Source: Phialocephala subalpina (lineage: Eukaryota > Ascomycota > Leotiomycetes > Helotiales > Mollisiaceae). From it: a stretch of DNA of 64,000 nt. Location of the stretch: assembly GCA_900073065.1 (NCBI GenBank), contig FJOG01000006.1:850881-914880 (forward strand), read 5' to 3'. Shown here piece after piece: positions 1 to 9,243 of this stretch (positions are counted from its first letter, which is position 1; every line of letters begins with the position of its first letter). A program made the position numbers and the translations under genes. The notes beneath the pieces are model-generated. The model saw only the letters and a program-made list of their open reading frames with translations, was not told the DNA's origin and ran no database searches.

Positions 1-1
1 G

Positions 2-274
<273 letters not shown>

Positions 275-441
275 GTCGGTCGGTCGTTTGTTTAGCGGGA
301 TAGACCAAGTGCTCAAGCAAAAAAGTAATGATCTTTCCTTCTCCCTAAAATGTTTGTTTTTGAGCTTATACCGTGACGATTTTTGCTGGCATGAGATAGT
401 TCTTATTAGGAACTAGAAACTTGGACCAAAAAGCAAAAAAT

Positions 442-532
442 TGGAGATGATAGGATTCGAACCCATGACTTCTTCCATATTCGAATCTTGTTAGATGCGA
501 AGGAAGCACGCTACCAGCTGCGTCACAGCCCC
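442..532 (-). tRNA. tRNA-Ala(CGC) with an intron of about 18 nt
   Basis: On the minus strand the cloverleaf can be drawn from position 532 to 442. The acceptor GGGGCTG pairs with CATCTCC with one C-U mismatch. The D stem is ACGC/GCGT. The anticodon stem CTTCC/GGAAG is perfect, and the T arm is ATGGG-TTCGAAT-CCTAT. The loop reads TT-CGC-A(T), giving anticodon CGC at 497-499. An insert of about 18 nt sits at the usual 37/38 intron site (roughly 478-496). The third acceptor pair is G-U, the known alanine identity element G3:U70. The discriminator base is A. Intron ends are ambiguous by one base. Confidence 0.88.
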
Positions 533-1403
533 ATTTTGAATTACAGAATTTTGCTCATTTAATATTATACATACACTTTAGCAATTGAGTGTGAATCCGC
601 TTCGGCCTTACTGTGGCAATATTTGGACAAGGCACGACGAGTGGGTCTTCACAGCAGCGATTTGGCTTTCGCAACATTGCTTCACGCTTTCTGCTCTCTC
701 AAATTAACTCGAATGAAGCTTTATTTCCAGATTCCCTCCTCAGCTCTGAAATTCTTAAAGATCAATAGTTACATATCGTTTGAATGAAGTCCTATATATT
801 CTTATACTTCACTTTGTGTTCTCGTTGCACATGAGAACATTCTCGGATACAGTTCTATGTTACTTACTCTTATACAACCAAGGTAGATCTCCGTGGAAAG
901 CCTTGCAGCTGTGGTTGATTGAGACTTTTAGTATACATTCTGTTGTTGCCTAACCAACGTACCTGCAGGTGGCCCGTGACAGCGCATGAGGCTGTGCGGA
1001 TATCACAAGTCATCGGCACCCGCAAGGCTCTCACCAGGCAGCCTCAAATAACTCAACTCCAACATACATCAATTCAAAGACTCGATTCTACATCCATTGG
1101 TACGTCGGCTTATTGACACCTATGCCTGCGACTATTGACTGCTCCAGGCTTTGGGGTTTCTTTCCCAAAGCACCCTCTTCCCTCCCCAACCAGCCACACT
1201 CCCAGCAGAGAGGCATATCTCTTTTTCTCTTACCATGTTATAGAGCTAATTCAAGTCTAGTTTCCACAAGCTAAGGATCGAATACGAAAACGAAAACAAT
1301 CGCAAGAAGCTAAAGCCCTCCCACAACTACGACTCCCTCTCAAAAGTGACCGCGGACGTCTCTACCAAGAACTCCTGTCGAGAACTCAATCGGCGAGAAC
1401 GCA
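533..1403. other. Intergenic, no gene recognised
   Basis: Only short unsupported open frames (the longest is 65 codons at 919-1116). No domain motif, RNA gene or clear repeat was seen. Confidence 0.5.
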
Positions 1404-1825
1404 GTGGTCGGTGTCGGTGGGAAGGAGATCAACCCATCTTCCAACATCTATACACAGCTGAGATTGACAGCGCATCAACTTCGTTTTGTCGATCTTCTTC
1501 CTAGCAGGAGAAATGAGGAGATCAGATGCAGTTTATGGACCGACTATCTAAATCACCAACAGTGGGACCGTACGAAGCGTTGTCGTACGAATGGGGAGAC
1601 TTAAACGGGTCGATGCGAGAGATTAAGCTTGAGGGAAATCCTTTCCTTGTCAGAGAAAACCTTTGGATGGCTTTGCAATGCTTCAGATCCTCGACGGAAA
1701 AGCAAACTTTCTGGATCGACGCCATTTGCTCATATCTTGATCGATACCGAACGAAATACCGCGGAAATTCGAGGCTTGAACCTCTGTTTTCTGAGGGGTT
1801 TCGTTCCACGCTAGTCGACAAGTGA
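1404..1825 (+). pseudogene. HET-domain (heterokaryon incompatibility) gene relic, frameshifted
   Basis: Two overlapping frames together read like the start of a HET domain. Frame 1404-1604 gives LRFVDLLPSRRNEEIRCSL, matching the usual region before the domain. After a frame change near 1530 the other frame gives YEALSYEWGD, NLWMAL and FWIDAIC, which are the diagnostic HET core motifs. The frame then closes at 1825, far short of the several hundred residues of a HET protein. No intron consensus fits the short frame change. HET domains trigger vegetative incompatibility cell death in filamentous ascomycetes, but this copy is truncated and almost certainly inactive. Confidence 0.72.
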
Positions 1826-2246
1826 CGAGGTCCTCGGCTATAATTTCTCAGACTCCAGATACCCTCCTAAGTTTTCAAGCACACAGCATGTCAACCTTTT
1901 AATAAAGGACGTCTTCTGATATAAAACCTTCCTTTTCGTTCCTCTATTAATTCGTGAAGCATTCAAGCACAATTGAAGGTGAAGAGCCGAAGGAGCATAA
2001 AAACATAACTGGTTCATGCTCTGTCTAAATTATAGACTAAAATAAATATAAGTAGAGAAAAGGCTTGATATTGCTAAATCTCTTAGAATCTAAGGCAAGG
2101 AGAGAAGAGAGGAAGGGCTGGTCCAGGTCTGTATAACCTGGAGCTTGCTGCCTAAGGCACATACATAGCCTCTATGCAGTCACGTGCATGCCAATCATGT
2201 CAATTGCAACAGTGATACACATCACATATGGTGAGAATTCTTTGTG
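1826..2246. other. Intergenic between HET relic and phosphotransferase gene
   Basis: AT-rich; probably the 3' flank of the minus-strand phosphotransferase gene. No further feature seen. Confidence 0.4.
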
Positions 2247-3294
2247 CTATATGCGTGCAGCAAGCGAGAGGCCATATCCGATACTAAAAAATTGTTTTGT
2301 TATACGTTCCTGCCGATCCGATAGCTTCGAGAGCACCATTTCTGCAAATTCCCTATACCGCCCCGACCGTACTTGGAGAACAGCCTGCTCAAACCCAGGA
2401 GGATATACTCCTGCAAAGGCCCAATCAATCATCCACACCTTTTCTTGAGCGTCGAGGACGAGATTCCGTGGCGCGATGTCTTGATGTGTGAGTACTAGCC
2501 TCCGAAATTTAAACCTTGGTGGATGCTGCTCTAGTTGTTGATATCGTACGCAGACATCGATTTTATGATTGCACCAGTCCTCTAGGTCCTGTAACGACGC
2601 GAAAGGGCCGGCACCGTCTTCTGTAAACCAAGGACCCACGAACTTCTGACTTCCCGTCCATCCGATAGGCCCTGGTAGTAGTTTGAGGGTTTTCGACTGC
2701 ATCTTCTCGATCATAGCAGCAACCTGACCAGCTACCGACTGCCGCTGGTCTACTTCTAGAGAGTTCCAGCACTCGTCAACCGTTGGTCCCGGTATGTAAT
2801 CCATGACGATAAAGTAAGCCTTTACGAGCTGCCCTTCTGCGAATCCAGGGACATCGGCCGTGAAAGTGCGGTGAACTCTAGGGACAGGTAAATGCAACGA
2901 TTCTGCAGCGAATATCATATTCTGCGACTCGCACGGAAGAACTCCTCGTCCACCTTTACCGGCAAGGGATTTGGAGAGCCGTACGACCTTCACACCGCCA
3001 TACTCGTGAAGTTTTGGTGCAGTAGAAAACAACCGTGCAAGCTGTTGGTCCGACACTAAAGATAATTGCAGCTTATCTAACGGAAATGAAAGACGATCAT
3101 CTCTTGCTTCAAGCTACGCAATTTATATTAGTATGTCCAAAAAAGCTCAAAGTATTATACAGTTTACTTACATCTCTATAGGGCTTTCCAAAGCCATTTT
3201 GAATAGTTCCTTCATTCACTTCCGGATTTGCGTGCGTTTTAGGCTTTCTAGTGCGCTTTTGAGCTTTCGAATTCTTAGACAATGAGGATCCCAT
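2247..3294 (-). CDS. Aminoglycoside-phosphotransferase/choline-kinase-fold protein with N-myristoylation-like start
   Basis: Two exons, complement(2247..3113, 3172..3294), give 329 residues. The 58-nt intron (3114-3171) has a GTAAGT donor, an ACTAAT branch and a GTAG acceptor, and joins in frame. The C-terminal two thirds is an APH-fold kinase (PF01636-type). The catalytic loop THQDIAPRN has the base near D253 and Asn near 258. The metal motif MIDWAFAG has Asp near 271, and a MDYIPG hinge lies upstream. This large fungal family phosphorylates unknown small molecules or is regulatory; the substrate is not predictable. Exon 1 starts MGSSLSKN and is Lys/Arg-rich, resembling an N-myristoylation plus polybasic membrane anchor, which is uncommon for this family. 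The next gene upstream, same strand, also starts with an MG acylation-like motif. Confidence 0.82.
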
Positions 3295-3663
3295 ATCAAG
3301 ACATGGCTAGAACTCAAGTAGGGCGACAATCTCGGTTGAGATGCGTTTGCAAGGCGGTGTGTGGTGGTTTGAGAGTCATCTATAAGTTATGAGAGTAAGG
3401 CCAACACTTTTGACGAGCTTAGCACTTTAGCCGCGCGCATGAGCTGAAACATAACCATGTCCTCACTGCGGTCAAAGTCGAAATCGCGGTAACGTTATTG
3501 CCTAAGCCTCAAGGCCGGCCTTACTTTCAAATGTCTAAATCTGATCACGTGGAATTTTAGTGTGAAGCTAGTGGATATATTTCCCTCCGCAGCCTCTTTG
3601 CTTCTAAAATTAAGCCTCCTTATCACCACTCTGCCAGCTGTGTTCTACAAAGCTACACCTACA
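3295..3663. other. Intergenic between two minus-strand genes
   Basis: Likely promoter of the phosphotransferase gene and 3' flank of the DUF7770-type gene. No recognised feature. Confidence 0.4.
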
Positions 3664-4374
3664 TTATCGACGCCGAAGGGCCCCCCTCCCAGCCCAGCCT
3701 CCATACGTCGTATTCCTCATATAAGTCCCACGAGTCACTCCAATATCAGGCTTTGTTGCGTGCCCATCCTCCCACTGCTGGCCTATCACTTTTGCTAGAT
3801 TATATCCGCCCGGAATGAGGTGGTAATGCTCAAAGAGGATGAACTGGTCGAGAATCCACCCAGTGCAGCCCCTGCCTCTCGTAGTGAGGTCGTACAAATG
3901 GTTGCCTTCATTAATGATCACATCGATAAACTGAGCGACCGAATGTCCCGGATTGGCAGGTATAGTTACAATTTTCTCTTGGTTATTGGTTATAGCGTGG
4001 TCCCGGTAACGAATGTACAATCGCCCCCGGTAGCCGTGATTGGGTGCTTGCGCTCCGAGTACGTTGCTTGGATCCATATTGAGGCGAATGGACTCGCAGG
4101 GACCGGTCTGAAGGCATATGCCCCAGTGGTTTCCGCCGCTCTCGAGGACGGTCTGAGCGACGAAGTGAACTTGGGTGACGATGCGGTGTGGATCGCGAAC
4201 CACAGCCTCGTTATTCTCGTAACGAATGGGGTCGTAATTCTGTAACTCCTGGGACTCGCCCAGCACCCCGCCTGCCTGTCCGCCTCCTGCCTTCTTTCCG
4301 CCTCCCGATTTCTTCCCACCCCCGCCTCCGCCTCCCTTTTTGGACTTGCTTGGCTTACTCGGGCCGCATCCCAT
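3664..4374 (-). CDS. DUF7770-type protein with predicted dual acylation N-terminus
   Basis: Single exon, 236 residues. The N-terminus MGCGPSKPSKSKK combines Gly2 and Ser6 (myristoylation), Cys3 (palmitoylation) and lysines. It is followed by a Gly/Lys low-complexity linker to about residue 35. The body contains VTQVHFVAQTV, GGNHWGICL, SIRLNM and GCTGWI. This pattern (conserved NHW, then an SVRLD-like strand, then GCxxW) is that of fungal DUF7770-domain proteins, whose function is unknown. It lies on the same strand as and upstream of the phosphotransferase gene, about 370 nt apart. A membrane-tethered cytosolic protein is inferred; no signal peptide or TM segment is visible. The family name rests on remembered motif similarity and should be checked by a profile search. 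Confidence 0.72.
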   Translation of the reverse strand: MGCGPSKPSKSKKGGGGGGGKKSGGGKKAGGGQAGGVLGESQELQNYDPIRYENNEAVVRDPHRIVTQVHFVAQTVLESGGNHWGICLQTGPCESIRLNMDPSNVLGAQAPNHGYRGRLYIRYRDHAITNNQEKIVTIPANPGHSVAQFIDVIINEGNHLYDLTTRGRGCTGWILDQFILFEHYHLIPGGYNLAKVIGQQWEDGHATKPDIGVTRGTYMRNTTYGGWAGRGALRRR

Positions 4375-4813
4375 GTGAAAAGTGTTAATTGATAGCTAGG
4401 GAAATAAATTGATGCTGATAAAGAGATTGATTTATGAGTGTATGAATGACCATTATTTAACCTAACGAAGTTAGGACCTGCCCTTTTATACATAAATATA
4501 AACATCTCTGGCATTAGGAGGAATCACACCTACATTGATGTTTCAGGAGTTGCCGCCGGTTCTATAACAACCTAGGTGAAGCATCTAAGACGACCGACAA
4601 AACCCAATCACGATCCTTACCTTCCGCTACTTCAAGGAACAATCCAACGTCCGTTTCTAAAAGATCTGAAACAAGAAGCGGCCTTGTGACGACTATGATG
4701 CTCCAAAACAGGTACATAACCAACAACCAACAATCAACAATTAGCGCCAACACCAATAGCTAACACCTACAACCGACACCAAATCCCAGAAATACCTTGG
4801 CCCCGGTAGATAG
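4375..4813. other. Divergent upstream region of the DUF7770-type gene and the LDAH-like gene
   Basis: No gene recognised. A possible first exon of the LDAH-like gene could lie near 4690-4710 (CAG|GTACAT donor, GCTAAC branch), but its phase does not fit the next exon, so it is not called. Confidence 0.35.
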
Positions 4814-6079
4814 CCAACGTGCGTTGGCTGGGACCGCTGGGTTGCCTACCCGGTAATTGTACTGCGAAAGACCAAGCACAGATACCTCATCTTCTTCATC
4901 CCCGGAAACCCCGGCTTGGTAGAATACCACCGCACTTTCTTGACGCACTTGCATACTCTCCTCTCCTCTCCTCTCCTCTCCTCTCCTCTCCTCTCCTCTC
5001 CTCTCCTCCGAAAACATCTCCCAGGAACTCAATGGTTGCTAGATCCATATCATCGGCGAGACCTTGGTGGGGTTTGAATGCGTTTCAGATTCTCCGAAAA
5101 TCTGAAGGATGAAAAGCTGCCTTTTGGTGTTGAGGACCAGATTCGGTTTGCTGAGAGGTTGTTGATGCAGCATGTGAAGAGACTTGGTGCTAAGAGTCTG
5201 AACGAAGATGGTGGCGAATGCAGGGTGATTCTTATAGGACATTCGTTTAGTTCATATATCTCGCTTGAGCTTATGAGGAGGTTTAGGGAGAGGTTGAGTG
5301 AAGCACAAGAAGGAAAGCATTTGAGAATGAGAATCATAGGGGCCATTTGTCTGTTCCGTGGGATTTTGAATATTGCCGACAGTCCGAGGGCGAAGGAGCT
5401 GATGGTATGTCCTTTCCGCTTTCGTTGACTAGATGTTCGGCTGGGAGACTGACGAGTTATGATAATCAGAGCATACCATTTGTGGTGCCACTTGCTTTGA
5501 CAATCTCATTTCTCCTGAGATGGATCACATGCTTTCTTCCCACCTCGTTCCTCGCATTTCCGCTCTGTAGGTTTGCCGAGCTGCCAAAAGACGGTGCATC
5601 AACAGCAGCTCACTTCCTACAAAGTAAATGGGGATTGAAACAGGCACTGTAAGTCTTCTTACCCCTCTCTCACACTCTGCTCAAGCTCACCTTCCAGATA
5701 CATGACCCAAGATGAACTCCGCGTAATCATCAACAGTAAATGGGACAACGAGATCTGGTGCGCCGCAACTCCATCTCGTCTTTCTCAACCGAGACCAAAG
5801 CTCTTCATCCTCTTCGGGAAGGATGATCAATGGATGTCAGATCAGGTTCGAGATGAATTGATCAGAGAGAAGGGACGGGCGTGGGATAGTAAGGAGGAAG
5901 TGTGGAAGCCAGTTATGGAAATTGAGGAGACGGGAATTCCGCATGATTTTTGTATTAGAGATGGTGTAAAGGTTGCAGAGAGAGTGGTGGAGTGGGTGAG
6001 GGTATTGTTGTTGCTGATGTTGGAGGGGAGGAGCTACTTTGAGAGAAATATGTCTCTTCGGCGTAGGACATATGCTTGA
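4814..6079 (+). pseudogene. Lipid-droplet-associated hydrolase (LDAH/DUF2305 family), N-terminal part disrupted
   Basis: The alpha/beta-hydrolase of lipid droplets is recognised by IFFIPGNPGLVEY near 4889-4927, VEDQIRFAE, the nucleophile elbow ILIGHSFSSY near 5230, and ILNIADSPRAKEL. Downstream exons are clean: about 5078..5404, 5470..5648 and 5698..6079, with good introns (5405-5469 and 5649-5697) that restore KQALYMTQDEL. The 5' part is not. The entry frame (PGNPGLVEY...LHTLL) runs into a CTCTC repeat at 4956-5005 and leaves it out of frame. The frame that reads ISQELNG and IHIIGETLVGFE contains a TAG near 5040, and a further shift is needed before 5078. An ATG at 5078 could give a shortened product that keeps the GHS serine but lacks the N-terminal strand. 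Decay or assembly indels are both possible. Confidence 0.68.
4956..5005 (+). repeat. Pentanucleotide microsatellite (CTCTC)10 inside coding sequence
   Basis: Ten perfect tandem copies of CTCTC. Because the unit is 5 nt, three copies encode five residues (L/S/S/P/L) in any frame, and each copy gained or lost shifts the downstream frame of the LDAH-like gene. Confidence 0.95.
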
Positions 6080-6133
6080 TTTGCCCCCAGCTCTCCATGA
6101 CCAATCAACGTAAGGCCTCACTGTCGTATCTAA

Positions 6134-7423
6134 TCAACCTCTCGATGCTTCCTTCTGACGCTCTTCAGACCCAAATTCCGAACACCCATCAATCAGCCCG
6201 TACAGTCTAGAGATCTTAGGGCGTTTTTCCGGGTCCTCTTCAAAGATCATATTGAGAATGACCTGTACTTCATCAGACAATGGAAGAAGCGGGTCGCCAT
6301 TGAGAGGAACTCCATCACGATATCCCTTATAATCCTCGCAACTCGTGGACGCAATACTCCACGGGACTCGCTTCGTGATCATATTGACGAGAATGATACC
6401 TAGTGACCAGATGTCGCTGGGAGCTAGTGTGTATGGGCTCTTGGTTCCGGGTAGGGACCGGCGGCGAGGCATTCTAGCAAATAGCAGTTACTAAGTGAGG
6501 TACGGATTGAAGACATGGACAACATACCAGGGCTCCTGTTCATAAAGATCTCAGAGTTAGCTAACTTCTTTGGTATGTTTCGAGAGCAAATATGCATGCC
6601 TTAGGAGTGCGTCCGGAGTACAGCTAGAGTACAACCGGAGCGCATATGGAGCAATGCACTCCAGAGACAGCACGAAAGAAGGAAGAATTCTCCGAGAAAT
6701 TGATGCTTACATGATGCTTATCGTTCCATGGCCTCTGTCCGACGTATACTCGCGTGTTGCCGAGCCGAAATCGGTAAGAGCAACTCTGTCGCCATGGACT
6801 AATACGTTTTCAATCTTGAGGTCTCTGTCTATGTAAAAGTGTATCAGTTTTACCGAATCTTTGGACGATATTTGAGATCTTTTAACATTAAGGAAAGACG
6901 AGATGATGAGGGACTTACGGAAGACTCCATGCGTATGGCAAAATTCCACGGCCTTGATGATCTGGAGAAATGCATCTTTGACCCACTTATCAGTCCCATA
7001 TTTCCCTCCGGCCTTGATAGCTTTCATGAGACCTCCTTCCGGAAAATATTCCATGACCATCAAGGATGAAGCCGAGCAGTCGATCACTTTGAGGAGAGTT
7101 GCAATGTACAAACACTCGTTGACTTGAAAATGGATATCGGTCTCCTTCCATTGCTGGGATCTCTTTTCAACAGTCAAGGGTGACTTATCCTTGAGCTTGG
7201 AACGCTGCTTGATTGCACAGTTCGGTTGTTGGCCATCACCGGGTAGGGACGAGTCGACAGCTGAGTAGATGGAACTGTTTCCAGTATCTTTGATTTTTCT
7301 GATGACTCGGATTGTCGTAACGACGTCAGAAGGAGGGACGGCTACCATGTTTGGAGAAAGACATCGAATGGTCGGGTTGCTGATGTACTTTTTGGGGTCG
7401 AAACATTCGCTCAAGTTGCCCAT
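6134..7423 (-). pseudogene. Ran1/Sks1-like serine/threonine kinase, frame broken in the activation segment
   Basis: Exons on the minus strand: 7423-6919, then 6828 to about 6713, a probable 8-nt microexon at 6528-6535, and 6474-6134. The first intron (6829-6918) restores GVFHRDLKIENVL, and DFGSAT follows. Joining through the microexon produces MSPECL, the expected activation-segment end of Ran1-type kinases. The next strongly conserved stretch (APSDIWSLGIILVNM, 6425-6380) is in another frame, so one base is lost or gained between about 6470 and 6430. The C-lobe ends normally at 6134. The glycine loop (IKDTGNSSIYSAVD) is weak. Ran1-like kinases couple nutrients to growth and meiosis. The gene is convergent with the LDAH-like gene, 54 nt apart. 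Real pseudogene or a one-base assembly error. Confidence 0.66.
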
Positions 7424-8001
7424 GGTTCAGGTTGGAAGTATGTTTTGATACTTGTCGCCAGGCTTAGGCAAGGAAGCTTATAAAGTCGATGCTCATGATG
7501 CTTTTGAAAGGTGAATTCGGAGCAAGTGCTGGACGTTGCTTCTAATTTCCGAGTTCTGCCTTGACTTTCTTTGACGAAGAGTAGGTTTGGCAGTGAATTC
7601 TGCATACTCCCAGCTGCAATAGTTTGATAAAGGCCTGAATGCTTCTTTGAAAGTCTGCAGCACGCCGGGACATTGAAATTAGGGCTACTAGAATCCTCGA
7701 TACCGTCTTCCATATTACTCTCCATTATCTAAACCTTTGCAAATTTTTGGTGAAAGCTCGCTGGAGCTAGCCAAAGCTTCTACATCCTACCAGATATAGC
7801 TAGTTGACCTAGCCTTGCATAGACGTGGGAGGCATCAAGGAAGGTGAAAGGCCAGTACTCGACTCCCAATCGTTTCTGTCATCTGTCGTAGATAGACAGT
7901 GGTGAGTTTGTTGACAACAGTCCACCTTGCTCCACCAGCTCGAAAAAAGAACCACTTGTATAGTTCGAGGTACTTAGATGTCCGCCAAGCTCAAGATTCC
8001 A
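7424..8001. other. Intergenic; upstream of the kinase gene
   Basis: Contains a 104-codon open frame (7411-7725, minus) overlapping the kinase start, with no family resemblance. It is treated as 5' leader. Confidence 0.35.
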
Positions 8002-8859
8002 TCACATGTGGCTAATCAAAACACCTTCGCAGCACGGCTCGGCGTTGTCGACTCCAGGTGATAATGTCGATAGCGTGGTCGAATCGAAATCTCGAACGTG
8101 GTTGCAATCCGACATTCGATCGAAGATATCCAAATCAAAGACAGGTTTCTGATCTTTCCAGGCTTGAGCCTGTCCGTCCTGACCTGATACATGCTCGTTC
8201 AAGTCCTGTCCTCCAACATCATTATCTTCCCCAGCTTCTCCTTCCTCCCAAATCCTCAGCATCTCAACCTGAGCTCTCTCAAAGCTCTCGCCTCTTCTCT
8301 TCTGTTCCTCACAAATACTCTCCAACCTCACAATACTCTTTCTCCTCTCCTCGTGATTCTCCTCCTCAATTAACTCCCTCATCAAACAAATACTCTCTCT
8401 ATGTCCCGGAATCTTATCTCCAAATCCTTGTAGCTTGGCTTTATACAGCATCAGATACCGTGCTTGGTCGAGGACGTGGACGCTTGTTTTCCTATTTTGG
8501 TGTTGATTCATAGTTTGTGCGAGAGCCGTAAGGTCGTGGTAGAGGGGTTTTAAGGATTGTTTAATTATCGGCGCTCTGCCGTTCAAATAATCATCAGCTC
8601 CTAACTCGTCTACATGTACTGATAATAAATGAAGAGAAGGAGGGAAAGATACGCACATATCAGGCCTAGCGCTCGAAAACACACCCTCATCCCCAATCTG
8701 CGACTCAAGAGTCTGCAGATGAGAGCGCATAAGCTGCATCTCAGTAATTATCGAGGATGTTTCGATATGGTTTGGTTGGTGGGGTAGAGTGGTGCAGATG
8801 TCAATCGCTGCTTTGCAACAGGTGAAGACATCGCCAATGCCGAGTCGGAGAGCCGCCAT
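8002..8859 (-). CDS. Hypothetical helical protein resembling fungal N-terminal STAND/ankyrin-type leader domains
   Basis: Single open frame, 285 residues. The N-terminus MAALRLGIGDVFTCC.AAIDIC resembles the small hydrophobic start helix of the fungal N-terminal domain seen before NACHT, ankyrin or transcription-factor regions, but no downstream effector domain follows. Residues about 165-215 are strongly charged and predicted helical or coiled (ELIEEENHEERRKSIVR). The C-terminal 60 residues are acidic and low in pattern. A GTGCGT...TCAG segment near 8615-8660 looks like an intron but would break the frame, so one exon is kept. Function unknown. The neighbouring metallo-hydrolase gene is on the same strand 385 nt upstream. 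Confidence 0.55.
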   Translation of the reverse strand: MAALRLGIGDVFTCCKAAIDICTTLPHQPNHIETSSIITEMQLMRSHLQTLESQIGDEGVFSSARPDMCVSFPPSLHLLSVHVDELGADDYLNGRAPIIKQSLKPLYHDLTALAQTMNQHQNRKTSVHVLDQARYLMLYKAKLQGFGDKIPGHRESICLMRELIEEENHEERRKSIVRLESICEEQKRRGESFERAQVEMLRIWEEGEAGEDNDVGGQDLNEHVSGQDGQAQAWKDQKPVFDLDIFDRMSDCNHVRDFDSTTLSTLSPGVDNAEPCCEGVLISHM

Positions 8860-9243
8860 TGAGGGCTTGGAGAGGCATTTGTGAGTGAGTGGTTTGGTTT
8901 CGGGACGTGTGGTTTGGTTGAGGAGTTGAGTGTGAGAGAGATAAGGATGGCGAAGGTTGCAACTACCCCGCGCTCACGTGTTTGCATTCCACGTGCCAGA
9001 AGAGAGAGTTGCAAGAGGGCTTGATTGTAATGTGAGAGGAATGAAATTGGTTGGTTTAATTGATTAAATGTGAGAAGAAATGCTTAGGTTGAAGAGTTGG
9101 TACAGTACTTTCGAAAAAGACGCACGAGGAGATAGATAGACGAACCAAAATGTAGATTACGGTAAAGCTTGCATTGAGTTTCAACAGATTTAATTTCGAG
9201 ATTTCCAAATCTCTGTCTCTGAGTTTTCCATTCAACGTAAAAG
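8860..9243. other. Intergenic between two minus-strand genes
   Basis: Short overlapping frames only; likely promoter of the helical protein and 3' flank of the MBL gene. Confidence 0.4.

Noticed and set aside
4956..5005. Reading the CTCTC tract as a splicing polypyrimidine tract
   Set aside because: No AG acceptor in a suitable phase directly follows, and the conserved hydrolase strand ends immediately before it.
8615..8660. GTGCGT...TCAG intron in the helical hypothetical gene
   Set aside because: Its 38-nt length would shift the frame into stops, whereas the unspliced frame stays open.
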